A DNA stretch of 64,000 nucleotides from Chimonanthus salicifolius (lineage: Eukaryota > Streptophyta > Magnoliopsida > Laurales > Calycanthaceae): the NCBI GenBank assembly GCA_013350335.1, contig CM023535.1, positions 40,050,069-40,114,068 on the forward strand, written 5' to 3'. The notes under the pieces were generated by a model. That model searched no databases. It was not told the DNA's origin and worked only from the letters and a program-made list of their open reading frames with translations. Numbering within the stretch: position 1 is the stretch's first letter; the number at the start of each line of letters is the position of its first letter. Of the stretch, positions 11,095-22,852 are shown one piece after another. A program made the translations under genes and the position numbers.

Positions 11095-11352
11095 GAGGGA
11101 TGATATCTAATCGAAGATCCACACTCTGTCGGGGCGTCCATAATACAATCGTGGGGGGTACCTTAATGAGGAGTTTTCCACCAAGAGGTAACTGGAGATC
11201 CACACTCCGTCGGGACATCCGTAATACAATCGTGGGGGATACCTTGATGAGGAGTTTTCCATCAAGAGGTAACAGGAGATCCACACTCCGTCGGGGCGTC
11301 CGTAATCCAATAGTGGGGGATACCTTGATGAGGAGCTTTCTATCAAGAGGTT
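11095..11352 (+). repeat. 81-bp tandem repeat in LTR B copy 1
   Basis: Three copies, starting at 11116, 11197 and 11278, each with GATCCACACTCCGTCGGG, a GTGGGGGATACCTTGATGAG block and CCATCAAGAGGTAAC. 81 is divisible by 3, so long repetitive ORFs appear on both strands; these are artefacts. CTTGATGAGGAG...CCATCAAG within it is itself a short inverted repeat. Confidence 0.85.
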
Positions 11353-12338
11353 ACTATGTGTTTGTGATGGGCGGGACTCATTGCATATGATAGCATGGCA
11401 TGGCATTGAATCAGCATAATTATGATCTTTATTATCATGCAATGTTTCTGGTTTTTATCGGTATGATTGGATCTCTATTATCATACACTGTTTTGGATAC
11501 AATGCTTTATAAGTATGGTATGATTTATTATAACTGGATTTTATATATATTATATATGGATTTTTGGTACTAACCCATGTGTTAGCCTTACTTGGAATAC
11601 CTACTGGGCGCGTTGTTCTAACGCCCTACTTCTACCCTAGTGGATGATACAGGAAACGAGGGGAACGATGATCACGAAACGGGCCAAGCATAGGAGCTTG
11701 GATGATTTAGTTTATATTTTGATCAAGTTACTCATGGATGATGTATTTGAGTAACTAGTTTCCAGGAATGTAATAACTTAGCTAATATTTGCTATGGTTG
11801 GATGTTGATTGAATAATTATGTTACGTTAATTATTGATTAAAGACTTGACGTACTTTGCTATTTGAAATGGAATAGAACTGGGTTCCATTATGATTCCGC
11901 ATGTTATGATTATAATTCCGCAGTTATGATGTTATTCCGCATGTTGACATTGTTACGTGTGAACCGTTTTCATGGACTTAGTCCATGCACACATAGGGTT
12001 GGCCAGTTAAAGGTTGGACTTTAGAAGTTTGGACTTAGCTCGCGTCGTGACGTCCCGCTCTTTATCACTCTTTGTTTATAAAAAAAAAATAGACTCTGAT
12101 TTTCGAAAAGGGAAAGCGAGTGAAAAAGGGCGGGTCGTTACATTTTTAGCGACGTTGGATCGTATCGGGTCGGGTTAACTTGAAAATTCTTTAACCTGAT
12201 CCGACTAGAATTTCATGCGGGTTTTTGTCTTCACATCATGGCCCGACCCACTGACTTGACTCGCATGACCCGATCTGCATGATTTCTTGGGTCAGGTCAT
12301 GCGAGTTAGGTCAAAACCCGACCAAAGTTTCACCCCTA

Positions 12339-12849
12339 TAATTACCTTTCTATAATATGTTGCATCAATATCAAGGTTCACCATAATCATCCCTGCCATA
12401 ATCTTAGAACGAATAGTTCCAACTTGACAATCGAGCAAGGTCAATATCGTCGTCCCAACGATATGGGTCCACTATGTCAAACACATTTTGTTTCAACTGT
12501 TACTCCGTTGTCATGTGTGGTGCACTGACTTCGTACCCACTTGATTGTTGATCCACATGACATACCAGTGCTTCCGTATGACTCATCGAAGTGCATATAT
12601 GGACAATGAGACATCAATCCTCTAGATAAGAAGTTTCACCTACGGGTCTTCCCATAGTTCGGCATGTCAAACAGGTTAGGGATATGGCAATTGAGAGATT
12701 ACAGAAAAGAAGAAACCTATATGTGTTGACTCGTTACTGATGGTTATGGATCTTATATTGTTGGATTAAGGAGTCCATGTCCACCGGTCGATACGACGAA
12801 CCGCGCCAATAGTAAACTGGTCCATATAATGCCCCTACAACACCATGTG
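12339..12849. other. unassigned, probably 3' flank of the hAT pseudogene
   Basis: No recognised structure. It adjoins the minus-strand transposase remnant and may be its degraded 3' end. Confidence 0.35.
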
Positions 12850-14146
12850 CGAGCCTATCTGCACCTCCATAAGGAGGTGTATATACTTGTCTTGTCTAAT
12901 TGTCCTGAACATGTGCCTCCCTCGTACAAACCTGGGTGGAACAAGAGCACTGCTACCCTCCGCCGCGTCATCTCCCATCCACCCCAATCTCCATGTCCAC
13001 CTTGTTCACCACTACCACCATCGTTGTAATTGTCTGTGTCGCTCGTCGAAATATCAAAATGGACATCCACATATCTACAACATGCTGGTGGTTGACTACT
13101 GGGTATGACGGGTCTTTTCCTTTTTTCTGCCATTCTCATTTGCGTTGTCGTTTGTCCTCTATCCAGAGCAAATGACCTTCACTAATTGAATGTTATCGTC
13201 CAACCATCCACTGCTCCCCTACCTGTCATGTCACCCACCCTTAGTTGTGGGTCAAGGTCCACAAACTGAATGCGATGTCCGAACTCTGTTATTGTATCAT
13301 CATTGCTACCCTCCACTGTTGTCAATTCAATATTATGATAGAGTAATTATGTATTGAGATCATGAAGGATTGGCTACTCACGCTCTTCGATCTAGTCTAA
13401 CAATGGATCATCGTATGCGAAGAGGTGGTCCAAGTTAATAGGTGCAAAAAAGTCCCCATGACCTCTGAACTGTAGTTCTGGGTACCTCCATTGTTCGCGT
13501 GCTTTCAACTGTTGGTTGTAATGGTTGTACATAATGCCGTTCTGAGAGGACAATCTATTACGTGGCTTACTATGGAGATATTTGAATCTAGACTAGTTTC
13601 ACTCGCAATTTGATGCATTGCATGTCTGACTAAACAAGCGGATGGCGTACTTTCTCAAATGTGGTGCACTATGTCCAAGGTTAATCCACCACCGTCGTGC
13701 AATTATCTTCGCAATCTCGGGCAGTCTAACATCTACTGAGGTATTGTTAGATAGTTATTGCGGTTTTCGTAGTATCACAACTGTGAGGTAAAAACACATT
13801 TCCATTAGTTGCATAGTCTCAGGAATATGAATTTAATTAATTAGTTGACCAGAAAAATTACCAATAAAAGTAAAAAATACCTTATCAAACACCCGACTTG
13901 TTCACTTGCATCCTTCATCACCATGATATCCAAAGTCTTATTCACAATACCAATGACTTGATAGTAGTTTATACTATCACTCAAATCCTCGATCCAAGAT
14001 GAAAAGGGTTCAAATAAAATGTCGTAAAGTGTAAAGCAATCCAATAAGACACAATTAAAACATTTAAAGTAAATGAACTAGAAACAAATAAATATTATTT
14101 GCAATGAATTGTGAATAAGTCATGAAATGTTCCAATATCCGTGCGT
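12850..14146 (-). pseudogene. hAT-family transposase pseudogene
   Basis: Read on the minus strand, 13725 to 13380 gives the C-terminal hAT dimerisation region: WWINLGHSAPHLRKYAIRL, then SQTCNASNCE, two stops, SRFKYLHSKPRNRL, and YNHYNQQLK. This is the plant DUF659-type hAT pattern. Two adjacent stops (TGA and TAG) replace positions that are Arg and Trp in relatives, both explained by C-to-T or G-to-A change. Upstream, near 14040-13880, a block CFTLYDILFEPFSSWIEDLS fits the central part of the same family. Downstream is a Gly/Asp-rich tail (GGSGEQGGHGDWGG). The frame runs across the TRIM inserted at 14152 and resumes at 14790. Not functional. Confidence 0.75.
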
Positions 14147-14151
14147 CAACC

Positions 14152-14397
14152 TGTAACGACCCGACCCGAATATAGGGCTTAGGGTCCAACTCAGTGTGAT
14201 ATTGTCCACTCTGGGCCTTGCACACAAGTGAGCCCGCACGGATTTACTCTTGGTCCTAGGCCCACATGGCCTGACCCAAAACGTGTCACACAAGAGTTAA
14301 AGGGGTGGCCTCAAATAAACCCCCACTCCTTAACCTCCACTACCGATGTGGGACTCCCCACATAGGTGGTGTGTTCACAAAGGGGCAGGGTATCACA
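14152..14397 (-). repeat. TRIM 3' LTR
   Basis: On the minus strand it starts TGTGATACCC and ends GGGTCGTTACA. It carries the block ACCGATGTGGGACTCCCCAC, a small inverted repeat. Confidence 0.88.
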
Positions 14398-14403
14398 ATC
14401 ACA

Positions 14404-14427
14404 CCCCCCCCCCCCCCCCCCCCCCCC
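14404..14427. repeat. C24 homopolymer, the TRIM polypurine tract
   Basis: Run of 24 C on the plus strand, thus G24 on the TRIM's coding strand directly upstream of its 3' LTR. Probably the polypurine tract, expanded by slippage. Confidence 0.8.
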
Positions 14428-14521
14428 ACCCAAGGCCTCGAGCCGCCCCCGGCTCGACTCGGCCCAGCTCAACAACACCAGGGAAGGAGGAAAGCCCACA
14501 CAATCCGAGTGTAGAACATCG

Positions 14522-14534
14522 GCTCTAATACCAA
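14522..14534 (-). other. TRIM primer-binding site (tRNA-iMet)
   Basis: On the minus strand TGGTATTAGAGCC, one mismatch (T for C) from the complement of the initiator-methionine tRNA 3' end, 3 bases after the 5' LTR. Confidence 0.85.
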
Positions 14535-14537
14535 ATT

Positions 14538-14784
14538 TATAACGACCCAACCCGAATATAGGGCTTAGGGTCCAACTCAGTGTGATATTGTCCGCTCTGG
14601 GCTTCGTACACAAACGAAACCCGCACGGATTTGCTCTTGGGCCCAGGCCCACATGGCCCGGCCCAAAACGTGTCACACAAGAGTTAAGGGGGTGGCCTCA
14701 AATAAACCCCCACTCCTTAACCTCCACTACCGATGTGGAACTCCCCACATCAGTGGTGTGTTCACAAAGGGACAAGGTATCACA
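14538..14784 (-). repeat. TRIM 5' LTR
   Basis: Near-identical partner of 14152-14397. Its end reads GTCGTTATA instead of GTCGTTACA, one substitution at the terminus. Confidence 0.88.
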
Positions 14785-14789
14785 CAACC

Positions 14790-14910
14790 AACTTAACAAA
14801 CCTCTTGGTGTTATTGACTTTTGCAATTAACTCACGGGCAAGGAGCATTGTGATGAACACCATAAAACTACCATTTTACCCTTTAAATATTAGATTAATT
14901 AGTCTTTATT
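14790..14910 (-). pseudogene. hAT pseudogene, part beyond the TRIM
   Basis: Removing the TRIM and one CAACC joins a minus-strand frame (LLARELIAKVNNTKRFVKLV, then DARILEHFMTYSQF) across the insertion. The protein is not recognisable by itself; assignment rests on continuity of the frame. Confidence 0.4.
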
Positions 14911-17403
14911 TTGTAAATATTAGATATGTTTAATGTTAGTTTTTAGTTTTGCAGTGTATTTTGAGAAAATACAAGATATGCATGTGAGATTGTCAAAATA
15001 ATGGGTACAACTTTACCAATAAAAGCAACATATGAGGAGTTGAGGCAAAGACTTGGCTGTGACATTCAAAGGACCCATCTATGCTAAATAAATGGTTACC
15101 ACAAGTTGTAATATCATTCAGCAAAATAAGAAGAAAAAGAAGTTTATAGAACATGTTTTGCAATGGAAAACAAATCAGAGAGCAATTTGTAAGCATTGTG
15201 TTAACCAATAGAAAGAAGTTGCAGCCACCATTGTAAAGAAGCAACCAGCAAAATATGAAAAAGCAAAGAAGAAAGAACCCAACAAGCAGATCAGTTTCAA
15301 AGCTATGAAGAAGAGAAAGGGCTGGCTGATTTCCAAGAGAAGGTGGACACCAAGCTGCAACACCTGTCTCATAGAGCAGTACATTCTCAAATTGAAGCAG
15401 AAGAAGAATCAGGGACGTCACTGGTCTGAAGTTAGAGCAGATTTGTTGGGTAAATACAGTAGCAATTAAAGTGTAGTAGCAACCCATAGGCAGCCACAAG
15501 AGGCGATAAGAAGCATACAAAGCAACATCGAAAAGAAGATGAGCAGACTGGCAACAGAGACGAAAATTTGGTTTAGAAATCCAGCAAAAATCTGCCTATT
15601 CCATTCGTATGGAGGTGCTAGTCAATTCACCAGAGTAAAGAAAGAGACAAAGAAAAACAAGAACAAAGAGATTAGAATAGAAAGAAGAAATAATAAGGAA
15701 GGTGTTGACTGATTTGGATTAAAAGAAAGAAAATAAAGGAAGAAGAGAGAAATCAGGAAGTTGCCGTGTAATGGAAGGGCTTGTGTTGGCTGATCCTTTT
15801 CTATCCAACCATTATCCCTTGAAAGAAAGAAAGAAAGAAGAAAGAAAAGAGTGGATGAAGAGCCGATGGAAAAAGACCAAGAAATAAAGGAAGTTGCCGT
15901 GCAAAGAGAAGCTGCCGTGTAGTGGGTTGTGTTAGCCGATTGCAACAGAGAAAAAAAAGTGGATAAGGAGAAGGTCTCACAAGGCATTTGCTGTGTACCA
16001 TCGGCTGGAATTTAAAATAGGACTCTTTACTTGCTCATTTTTTTTCTTATAAATAGAGTATGGACTCCATTGGAAAAAATGAACCGAAAATGTATTAAAG
16101 GGGCTGAATTTGGACGGCTAAGGACAGAGAAAAAATATTTGATTTCTTGTAAGTCATTTATTTTATTTTTATGTAATGAGTTCCAAAGAATTGTATTTTC
16201 TTATTCCAATTTTTAAATAAAATTCATGGTAGACTCTTTAGATTTATGGTGTTACCAATTATTAAATATTCTATGGTGATGGTTTTTAATTTTATTTTAA
16301 TTATTTTTGTGAATGTTATGGAACAAATTATTTTTAGAATTTTTCAAGAAAAAGTAGAACCCCTGTTAGGATCGGTGGGACTTGACTTTTTCAGTCTAAG
16401 GTTCTTTTTAAGAACAGTCTATTTTAGATTTGGAAAATGCAAGTGTAAATCCCGCTCAAGCCTAAGGCTTGAATTGAAAAATTCTAATTTGATGGACATT
16501 GTAATTTTTCTAATTAGAATTTTAATGAATGATGAACTTGAATTTATGTTTAATAATTCTAGAATATTTCATAGTCTAAGCCATAATTTTATTTTTAAAT
16601 GGGATAACATGACGCCTTAGATACTTGTCTCAATTCCATTGTAAACTATGTAAATAATTCATTATTATTGTTTCTTTATTTTATTCTTTTATTTATTCAT
16701 AAAAATCCTTGAAATAATTTAACTAGGTTAGAAATATTTTATTTGTTTCTTAACTTTGCATTTTAAATTAGGTTGAGGTCATTTAAATTCACTCCACCAT
16801 TTTAATCAAATTTATAAATCAATGGTTTGTATGATAAAAGTAGATTTAAATTTTGTTAAATTCCAAACTTAGATAATTAATTAAATATTGGTTATCTAAA
16901 TCTACAATTTTGTTAAATTAAGATTATAACTCTATGTTTTAAAAAATTATTTTCTTAGATCACATTATTTTAATGGTACCATTTTTATTTCCATACATAT
17001 ATTTTGTTGATTTCCCTTAAGTACGACCTCACACTCATTCATTACAGTGTTAATTGGTTCGTGCGCTTGAAAGTTAAATTTAAAACACAATACATTGCAT
17101 TTAAAATATAGGGAAATGTGGATTTCTCGTCCGCATCGACTAACTACAACACTTTCAAGAGTGGTGTGCAAATGTTAATGACATAAACAATAGAATTCCA
17201 AAAGATGAAGTATTGTCTCAGCGATCGAGAAAAAACTTTATATTTTTCTCATTAAAAATTTCTATCTCCACTATAGAAAATGGATTCTTTGAAAGAAGAG
17301 AGAAATTTCTCTTTTTGTGTGTTCTTGACAAATAACTTTATTCCAGGGGAAGAAGAGAAAATGGTCTCATCTCATTTTTCTATGTTTTTCGTTTTCCTAA
17401 AAA
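14911..17403. other. AT-rich DNA with an LTR-like fragment
   Basis: No gene. 15640-15960 is strongly purine-rich on the plus strand. Two degenerate copies of GGAAGTTGCCGTG(T/C)A lie near 15757 and 15888, followed by TATAAATAG at about 16049 and a plausible leader, as in an LTR. Termini, primer site and TSD were not found, so the class is open. Confidence 0.35.
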
Positions 17404-18445
17404 CCAAGGATATAAAATTCGATCATCAATACATAGGGACTGATATGGCGTGTTGGTGATATGTATCATTTTGGCTGAATTTTAACCGATACACCCTCTC
17501 TCTCTATTTCTTGAATTAAAAGAATACAAAAATAGAGTAAAATGGAAAATCTAGTAAGTAAAAAGAGGTTTTTTCCATAGAGTATTAGATCCTTAAGACT
17601 AAAAAATTCGATATGAATAAAGTATATCCTAAATAATTGAAAAATGTTCAAGAATTTTAGAAAATGGAAACCAATATAGGGAAACACTTGATGTAAAATT
17701 TATGTTCTCAAGTGTCCTATAATAAAACGTAACTTTTATTACAATTTATGAATTTTTCGTAAAAATTCTAATTTTTTTGAAAATGTTGAAAAATTAGAAA
17801 AATCACATAAAACTCTACAAATTATATCAATCATATTAGGGGATTTTCATTTAATTTCATGAACATTAATACCATTTCATTAGATTTTTCCACAAGAAAC
17901 CCCAATATGAAAATTATCTTAAAAATCCCAGATTTTATGAATTTTTTGAAAAAAATTAGAAAATCACACAAACACCTAGAAACTATAGCAACCGCATCAA
18001 GGCATCTCTATTCAATTCCATAAACACTCAATATCATTTCATTAAATTATTTCGAAAAAAAAAAAATGAAAGTTTGGATTATCTTAGAGCAAAAATGCAA
18101 AAAAAATTGATGGACCTACCACAAAATTGATAGTGAAAAAAATTTGGAATGGACAAATACCTTTCATACTTGAAGAAGTTACATCTAAGCTATCTTAAAA
18201 TTATACCTAATGCAAGATTCAAATTGAAAAAAACATTTTAACCTAATCCAATATTTCAGTTGAAACGACATTTTTTTGAAAAAACTAAAAAAATGGTAAA
18301 TGAACGATATTATACCGTATTGACTGATACCGGCTAATATGGTATGTTTGTTTAACGGACTGTATCAATTTCTTTTATAGTTATATGGACGATTCGATAT
18401 GTATTGACATACTTAAAATCGACACGTATCAGCGAATTTACCCTG
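17404..18445. mobile_element. possible hAT-like non-autonomous element
   Basis: Left end CAAGGATATAAAATTCG and right end, in reverse complement, CAGGGTAAATTCGCTG are alike. Both ends are rich in GATAT, GTATC and TGATACCGG words, and the interior has a degenerate direct repeat (AGAAAATCACAYAAA near 17800 and 17960). This is the plan of the better supported element at 22361-25883. I could not find a clean TSD, so it stays tentative. Confidence 0.35.
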
Positions 18446-20005
18446 CAAACATACCCTAAGGCTTTAGAGTGTCGAAGCCATGAAAGGTTTAGAGACATTC
18501 TTTATCTCTTTTTTTTTTTTCAAGTATTTTAAAGAAAAAGAGCAAACTGCACTCTTCATTTTGAAAATGTATTTTTCACCATAATCTTTACTTGAAGGGA
18601 TTTTTCATCTACATTTAAAACATTACACCAATATATTTTCTTTTATTGAATTTCGAAAGGAACCAACTAATTGACTCTCCATCCTAGTGCATGAGAAAAC
18701 TAAAAAATATTATAAGCAAAAATGTATGGGAGAATCTCTCTCTTAAAAAATATAAAAAACATTATATGCTTTATACATGAATAAATAATCGAGATCTAAT
18801 TGTACTAACGTTTATCACTTATTTTATTTAAGAGTTATTGAACAAGTTTTATTTGTTTTTTAAAAGCAACAACAATATTTTGTTCCTTGTTTCCGATAGT
18901 AGATTTGATCCTATAATAGCATTGATCTATATCTGATATTGATAACCACTGACAATCACCTATTTCAAAAGAAGTCCACATATACAAGTCTCTTGGATTT
19001 TTTTTTCATTCAAAATTTATTTTTCTCTTTTTCTAAAGAGATATTCTATCCTTATTTAGCACAAAAAATATACATTCTTTTCTATACCACTTGGAAATAT
19101 ATGTTCTATAACTACTATTATAAAAAAAGGGTTCCAAAAGCCTTAGAATTTTTTTTTTTTAATTTTCGAATGCATTTAATTGTCATTACTCAAGTACCAA
19201 TTGGTTATTCTCTTGAGGAAATCTTCTTTTTATAGAGGTATTTAGGGTGGTAGTTTTATCCCTTTAACATCTAATATACACTTTTCTGCCCGCTTCAATT
19301 TGGATGTTTGATTTAAAAAATAATGAAAATGAAATGTAAAGACTAGACAACTTTGGAATTTATCCAATCATAATTTCATTTTATTTTGTTTTATTTTATT
19401 CTCATTATTCTTGAAATCAAATATAAAAGTACATAAGTCATTTAGGCACTTTTTAATTGTTTTGTAAACTGAAATCTCTTTAAAAGGTTGGATTCCCTTT
19501 GTGTCAACTCCAAAATACACATGCTCATGTAGAATGAGAACATCAAAAATAAAAGTGTAGAAACCCTATTTAAAACAGGTTTCTTAATTTTATCAAAGTG
19601 GAGATATTTATTGAAAAAATTGGGATAATTTACATAATGTGATTAATGTACCAATTGAACAATTTAATTGAAATGGTTTATGCTTGACCCATAAAAAATC
19701 ATTATGATTGGATCAATGATGCCAAATTTAAACACCAAAGTTTGATCAATATAAATTGTTTTTTATTCTCAAAGCTTTTATGGCCTTTCAAAATATACGA
19801 GTTCCATTAAAATCACATTATTTAAAAAGGACTTCACTTGAATATGAAGCCTACTGAAAATCACTCGGATTTGATAAATAAGTCATTTTTAAGCCCTCCC
19901 AATTTGATCTTTAAATTATTTATTCATTCTCTAAACTTATTCGGTATTTGAAAACATGTTTGTGTTAGAAAAATACCTTGAACAAACAACTTAATGCTTT
20001 AATAA
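18446..20005. other. AT-rich intergenic DNA
   Basis: Long A/T runs and short low-complexity ORFs only. No gene, terminal repeat or tandem array recognised. Confidence 0.6.
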
Positions 20006-20007
20006 TA

Positions 20008-20198
20008 CTTCTTCTGTTCCAAATTAGTTGTGCTATACGGATTTTAGAATTGTCCCAAAATAGTTGTCTCATTTATATTAAACTAGTATAATTTTTTTTG
20101 AAAATGGATGAGATCATATAGAGTGTTAGTTTTATATAGAGAGTTCTTTAAAAAATACAAATATTTCAAATGGGACAACTAAAATGGAACGGAGGGAG
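20008..20198. mobile_element. Stowaway-type MITE (191 bp)
   Basis: Left end CTTCTTCTGTTCCAAATTAG and right end (reverse complement) CTCCCTCCGTTCCATTTTAG are imperfect terminal inverted repeats with the CTCCCTCCGTTCC signature of plant Tc1/mariner MITEs. Flanked by TA on both sides (20006-20007, 20199-20200). No coding capacity. Confidence 0.88.
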
Positions 20199-20200
20199 TA

Positions 20201-22352
20201 TGTTTGAATGAGTCATGTCATGCGTTTTAATCACCATTTGAACACATTTATTTTTAACCTTTATAATTTTTGTGACTGAAATTTGATTTTAACTTTTTAT
20301 TTAACATAAAGAGTGCTATTACCTACATCATGGTATTTTAAAATATTTCAAAGTTTTAATGAAAGAATTTTTATGAAGCAACAATGTTTTAATTTAACTA
20401 GATTTTAAATAGAAGATGCTAAATTTACCTTAAAGTTATATTATTTTTTAAGTCTAATTTTAGAACTTTAAACCAAATGAGCTACTCACACGTAGTCACA
20501 ATTATCTTACATTTCAAGAGTTTAAAAAGACAACAATTAAGTGACTTTCCACCTATATAATTTCATATTAGTTGCAACATTTTCCTCTTAATTATAAAAT
20601 AAGATTTTTCATAATGCAAAATTACTACTTCTTTTTATAGATTTCTCTCTCCAAGGGCTACTTGTCATTTTCCACCTATGGAAAATGAGCTTTTCTCTCT
20701 TCTTCTGCCTCTATGGATATAGGCTTTTTTTTATAATACAAAATGAAACATTTTTTTTCTTTTTTAAAGAACCTATTTCTAATAAAGAGGATATTAAAAT
20801 TCATTGAGAAAATGAAAGAGATTTTCCTCACTCGCTATGCCCGAAACTAAGGACACCGGTTGGCAGGGGCCCCTTAAATTTTTGTAAAAATTCCCTTAGA
20901 CTTTAATCATTTTTACAAAGCCGATATATGAAAACATTAAGTTGGCCCTCCAAAAAATTGCATTTTATACATTGACCCCTCCACATGTAACTGATTCTGC
21001 CCGTCACTCGCCAAGGTAATACTTTACTCATTTCAACAATAAGAAGAAATGTATAATTTTCTTAACTCAACGACAGAGCCAGATTTCATAACACATTGAA
21101 TTATATAAATTGAACCTAAACATAATTCTTTTTATAAAATTATTTTCTTAAAAAAAATAACTGGCCTCATTGTTAGAAAAAATTATGGAAGTTTTTTCTA
21201 TGATGTTGATATGTGAGACTTAAAAATAAATCGATACTGAAATGCTGACTTACAATTTGATAAATATCACATTAATATTTTATATTTATGAGAATAGGAC
21301 TTCACAATAATTCATATAAAATTTTAAAAAGTATTGATTGCTTACAAAATATTCATAAATCATGTCAGTAGGTGGGTGGGTTCCTCTCTCTTTAGTTTTG
21401 GACCCTTTGGGTCGGACATAGTGGGCCCACATTGGGTAGGAGTAGTAGGTTCATGACTCATCAGTTCATGTGGCTGTCCTGTCAGACTGAAGAGCCTAGG
21501 AATTTTTTTCTATACTTATTAAGTTTTCATTTTCATCATTCATGTACTTTATTTAGTCGGTGTTGGTGGGAGAAAATGGAAGTGGAATTTGACGTTGCTA
21601 GGTTGTGGTCAATGGGTTTGGTCATCGATGGTGGGTGGTGGGACCTACTTGCAGTTGGTGGAGTTGGTGAGACAGGGAAAGTGCAGACTGGTGCTTGGTG
21701 GAGTTGGTGAGACAGGGAAAGTGCAGACTGTGTCAAAGGCAAGCAACATTTAAATGGATATTTCCTTTCGGAATAATTTGGAAATTGGAATGCTTGTCGA
21801 GGAGAAGTTTCCTCAAACCTTATCCACCACTCGGTCCTTTATTTTATGAGAGTGACGAAAGCATTACAAATTACTCCAACTTATGGTCCTTATCTGGGCC
21901 TGTTTATGGGCCTAAATCAGGCCCGAGACTGGCCCAAATCAGTCACAAGTTAATGTGTTTGAATAATATACAATATATTAATATCCTAACAGTAACGGAC
22001 TCAGGCGTTAAATCTATTAGGCTTTTCAGCTTGTTTAGATTTCAGCTATATATATATATATATATATATGGTTTGTTTTCTATCTTGTAAAAAGAATTAT
22101 AAAATTTATTAAAACTGACGTCTTAGATTGAAATTACATTTGATGAAATAGAATTAAGAGTAAAATTGTATCTAACATTAAAATTTTACCATTTAATTTT
22201 AGCATTTTAAATCATCAGGTGTCCTTATATCTTTTAAATGTCTATTGATTCTGTCCATTAAAATTAAATGGCTAGAATTGAGTTTGTAATTGGCTCTAAA
22301 CGGGCACGCTCAAACTTCATCTTAAATAACATGAGGACTGTAGGTTGGATCA
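20201..22352. other. AT-rich intergenic DNA
   Basis: No gene recognised. It includes a 40-bp direct duplication at 21652-21730 and a short (TA)n run at 22048-22069. 20860-21020 resembles a degraded repeat (GGCAGGGGCCCCTTAAATTT and AAGTTGGCCCTCC) but has no clear ends. Confidence 0.55.
21652..21730 (+). repeat. 40-bp direct duplication
   Basis: GGAGTTGGTGAGACAGGGAA...CAGACTG occurs twice in tandem, copies ending at 21690 and 21730, practically identical, so recent. Confidence 0.9.
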
Positions 22353-22852
22353 GGCTCTAGCAAGGGTAAAAATATCGGTCAAGCCGATATATCGGCTGAT
22401 ATGTAAATATCAACGGTACCGATATATCGGCCGATATTTGGACGATATTTTTCTCTCTACATCCCTTTTTTATTTATTTTTATTTTCTTTTCAAAAAAAT
22501 TCAAAAAAAATATATAAAATCAATAAAATTATGGGGATCATAGATATGTAATTTTTTTAATATTAAATATCGGTCATTTACATATTCAAATATTACTTTT
22601 AAGTTACGAACTCGAGAATTTCAAATGTTTTTTAAAAAATGATGAAAAATTACAAAAAAATTGTAGAAGCTTTTTAATGGAAATATGTAAATCTAAATAT
22701 GTAAATATATTTCAAATTAATAAATCTTAATTAATAATAATTAATGTAAACATGTAAATTTCCTCTTAATACATCTTCAGATTTGGTATTTTGTCTTCTA
22801 ATTTATTTTATTGCCTTTTTTTATTCTCATTAACGAAAACCCACCATTAAAT

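Larger units (their letters stand above)
8737..12142 (+). mobile_element. solo LTR, family B, copy 1 (3406 bp)
   Basis: Begins TGTAACACCCCGGAATTC and ends CGGGTCGTTACA. Flanked on both sides by TTTTT (8732-8736 and 12143-12147), a 5-bp TSD with no second LTR or internal region, so it is a solo LTR left by LTR-LTR recombination. Order inside: AT microsatellite, U3-like region, TATA, leader, GGTAAGT donor, hairpin array, 81-bp tandem repeat, conserved blocks around CTACTGGGCGCGTTGTTCTA and GGACTTAGCTCGCGTCGTGA, a poly-A run and the end. Confidence 0.93.
8553..12338. mobile_element. small hAT-like element split by an LTR
   Basis: Ends are TAGGGCTGAAATTGGGT on the left and, in reverse complement, TAGGGGTGAAACTTTGGT on the right, similar terminal inverted repeats of hAT type. 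Flanks are TAATTATT and TAATTACC (6 of 8 match), fitting an old 8-bp TSD. Without the inserted LTR and its TSD the element is about 375 bp and is filled with CCCGACCCGA-type words. No transposase. Being split by the LTR, it is older than that insertion. Confidence 0.65.
14152..14784 (-). mobile_element. complete TRIM retrotransposon (633 bp)
   Basis: Two LTRs, 14152-14397 (246 bp) and 14538-14784 (247 bp), highly similar, surround a 140-bp internal region with no ORF. On the minus strand the internal region starts with a tRNA-iMet primer site and ends with a G-run polypurine tract before TGTGATACCC. Both flanks are CAACC (14147-14151 and 14785-14789), a perfect 5-bp TSD. This is a terminal-repeat retrotransposon in miniature, mobilised in trans. 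It sits inside the hAT pseudogene and is younger than it. Confidence 0.92.

Noticed and set aside
11046..11442. 114- and 111-residue ORFs on both strands
   Set aside because: They translate the 81-bp tandem repeat (27 codons) in the solo LTR; no family features.
14993..15987. 175- and 121-residue Leu/Phe-rich minus-strand ORFs resembling membrane proteins
   Set aside because: They are the complement of a purine-rich region; hydrophobicity follows from T-rich codons and no family is recognisable.
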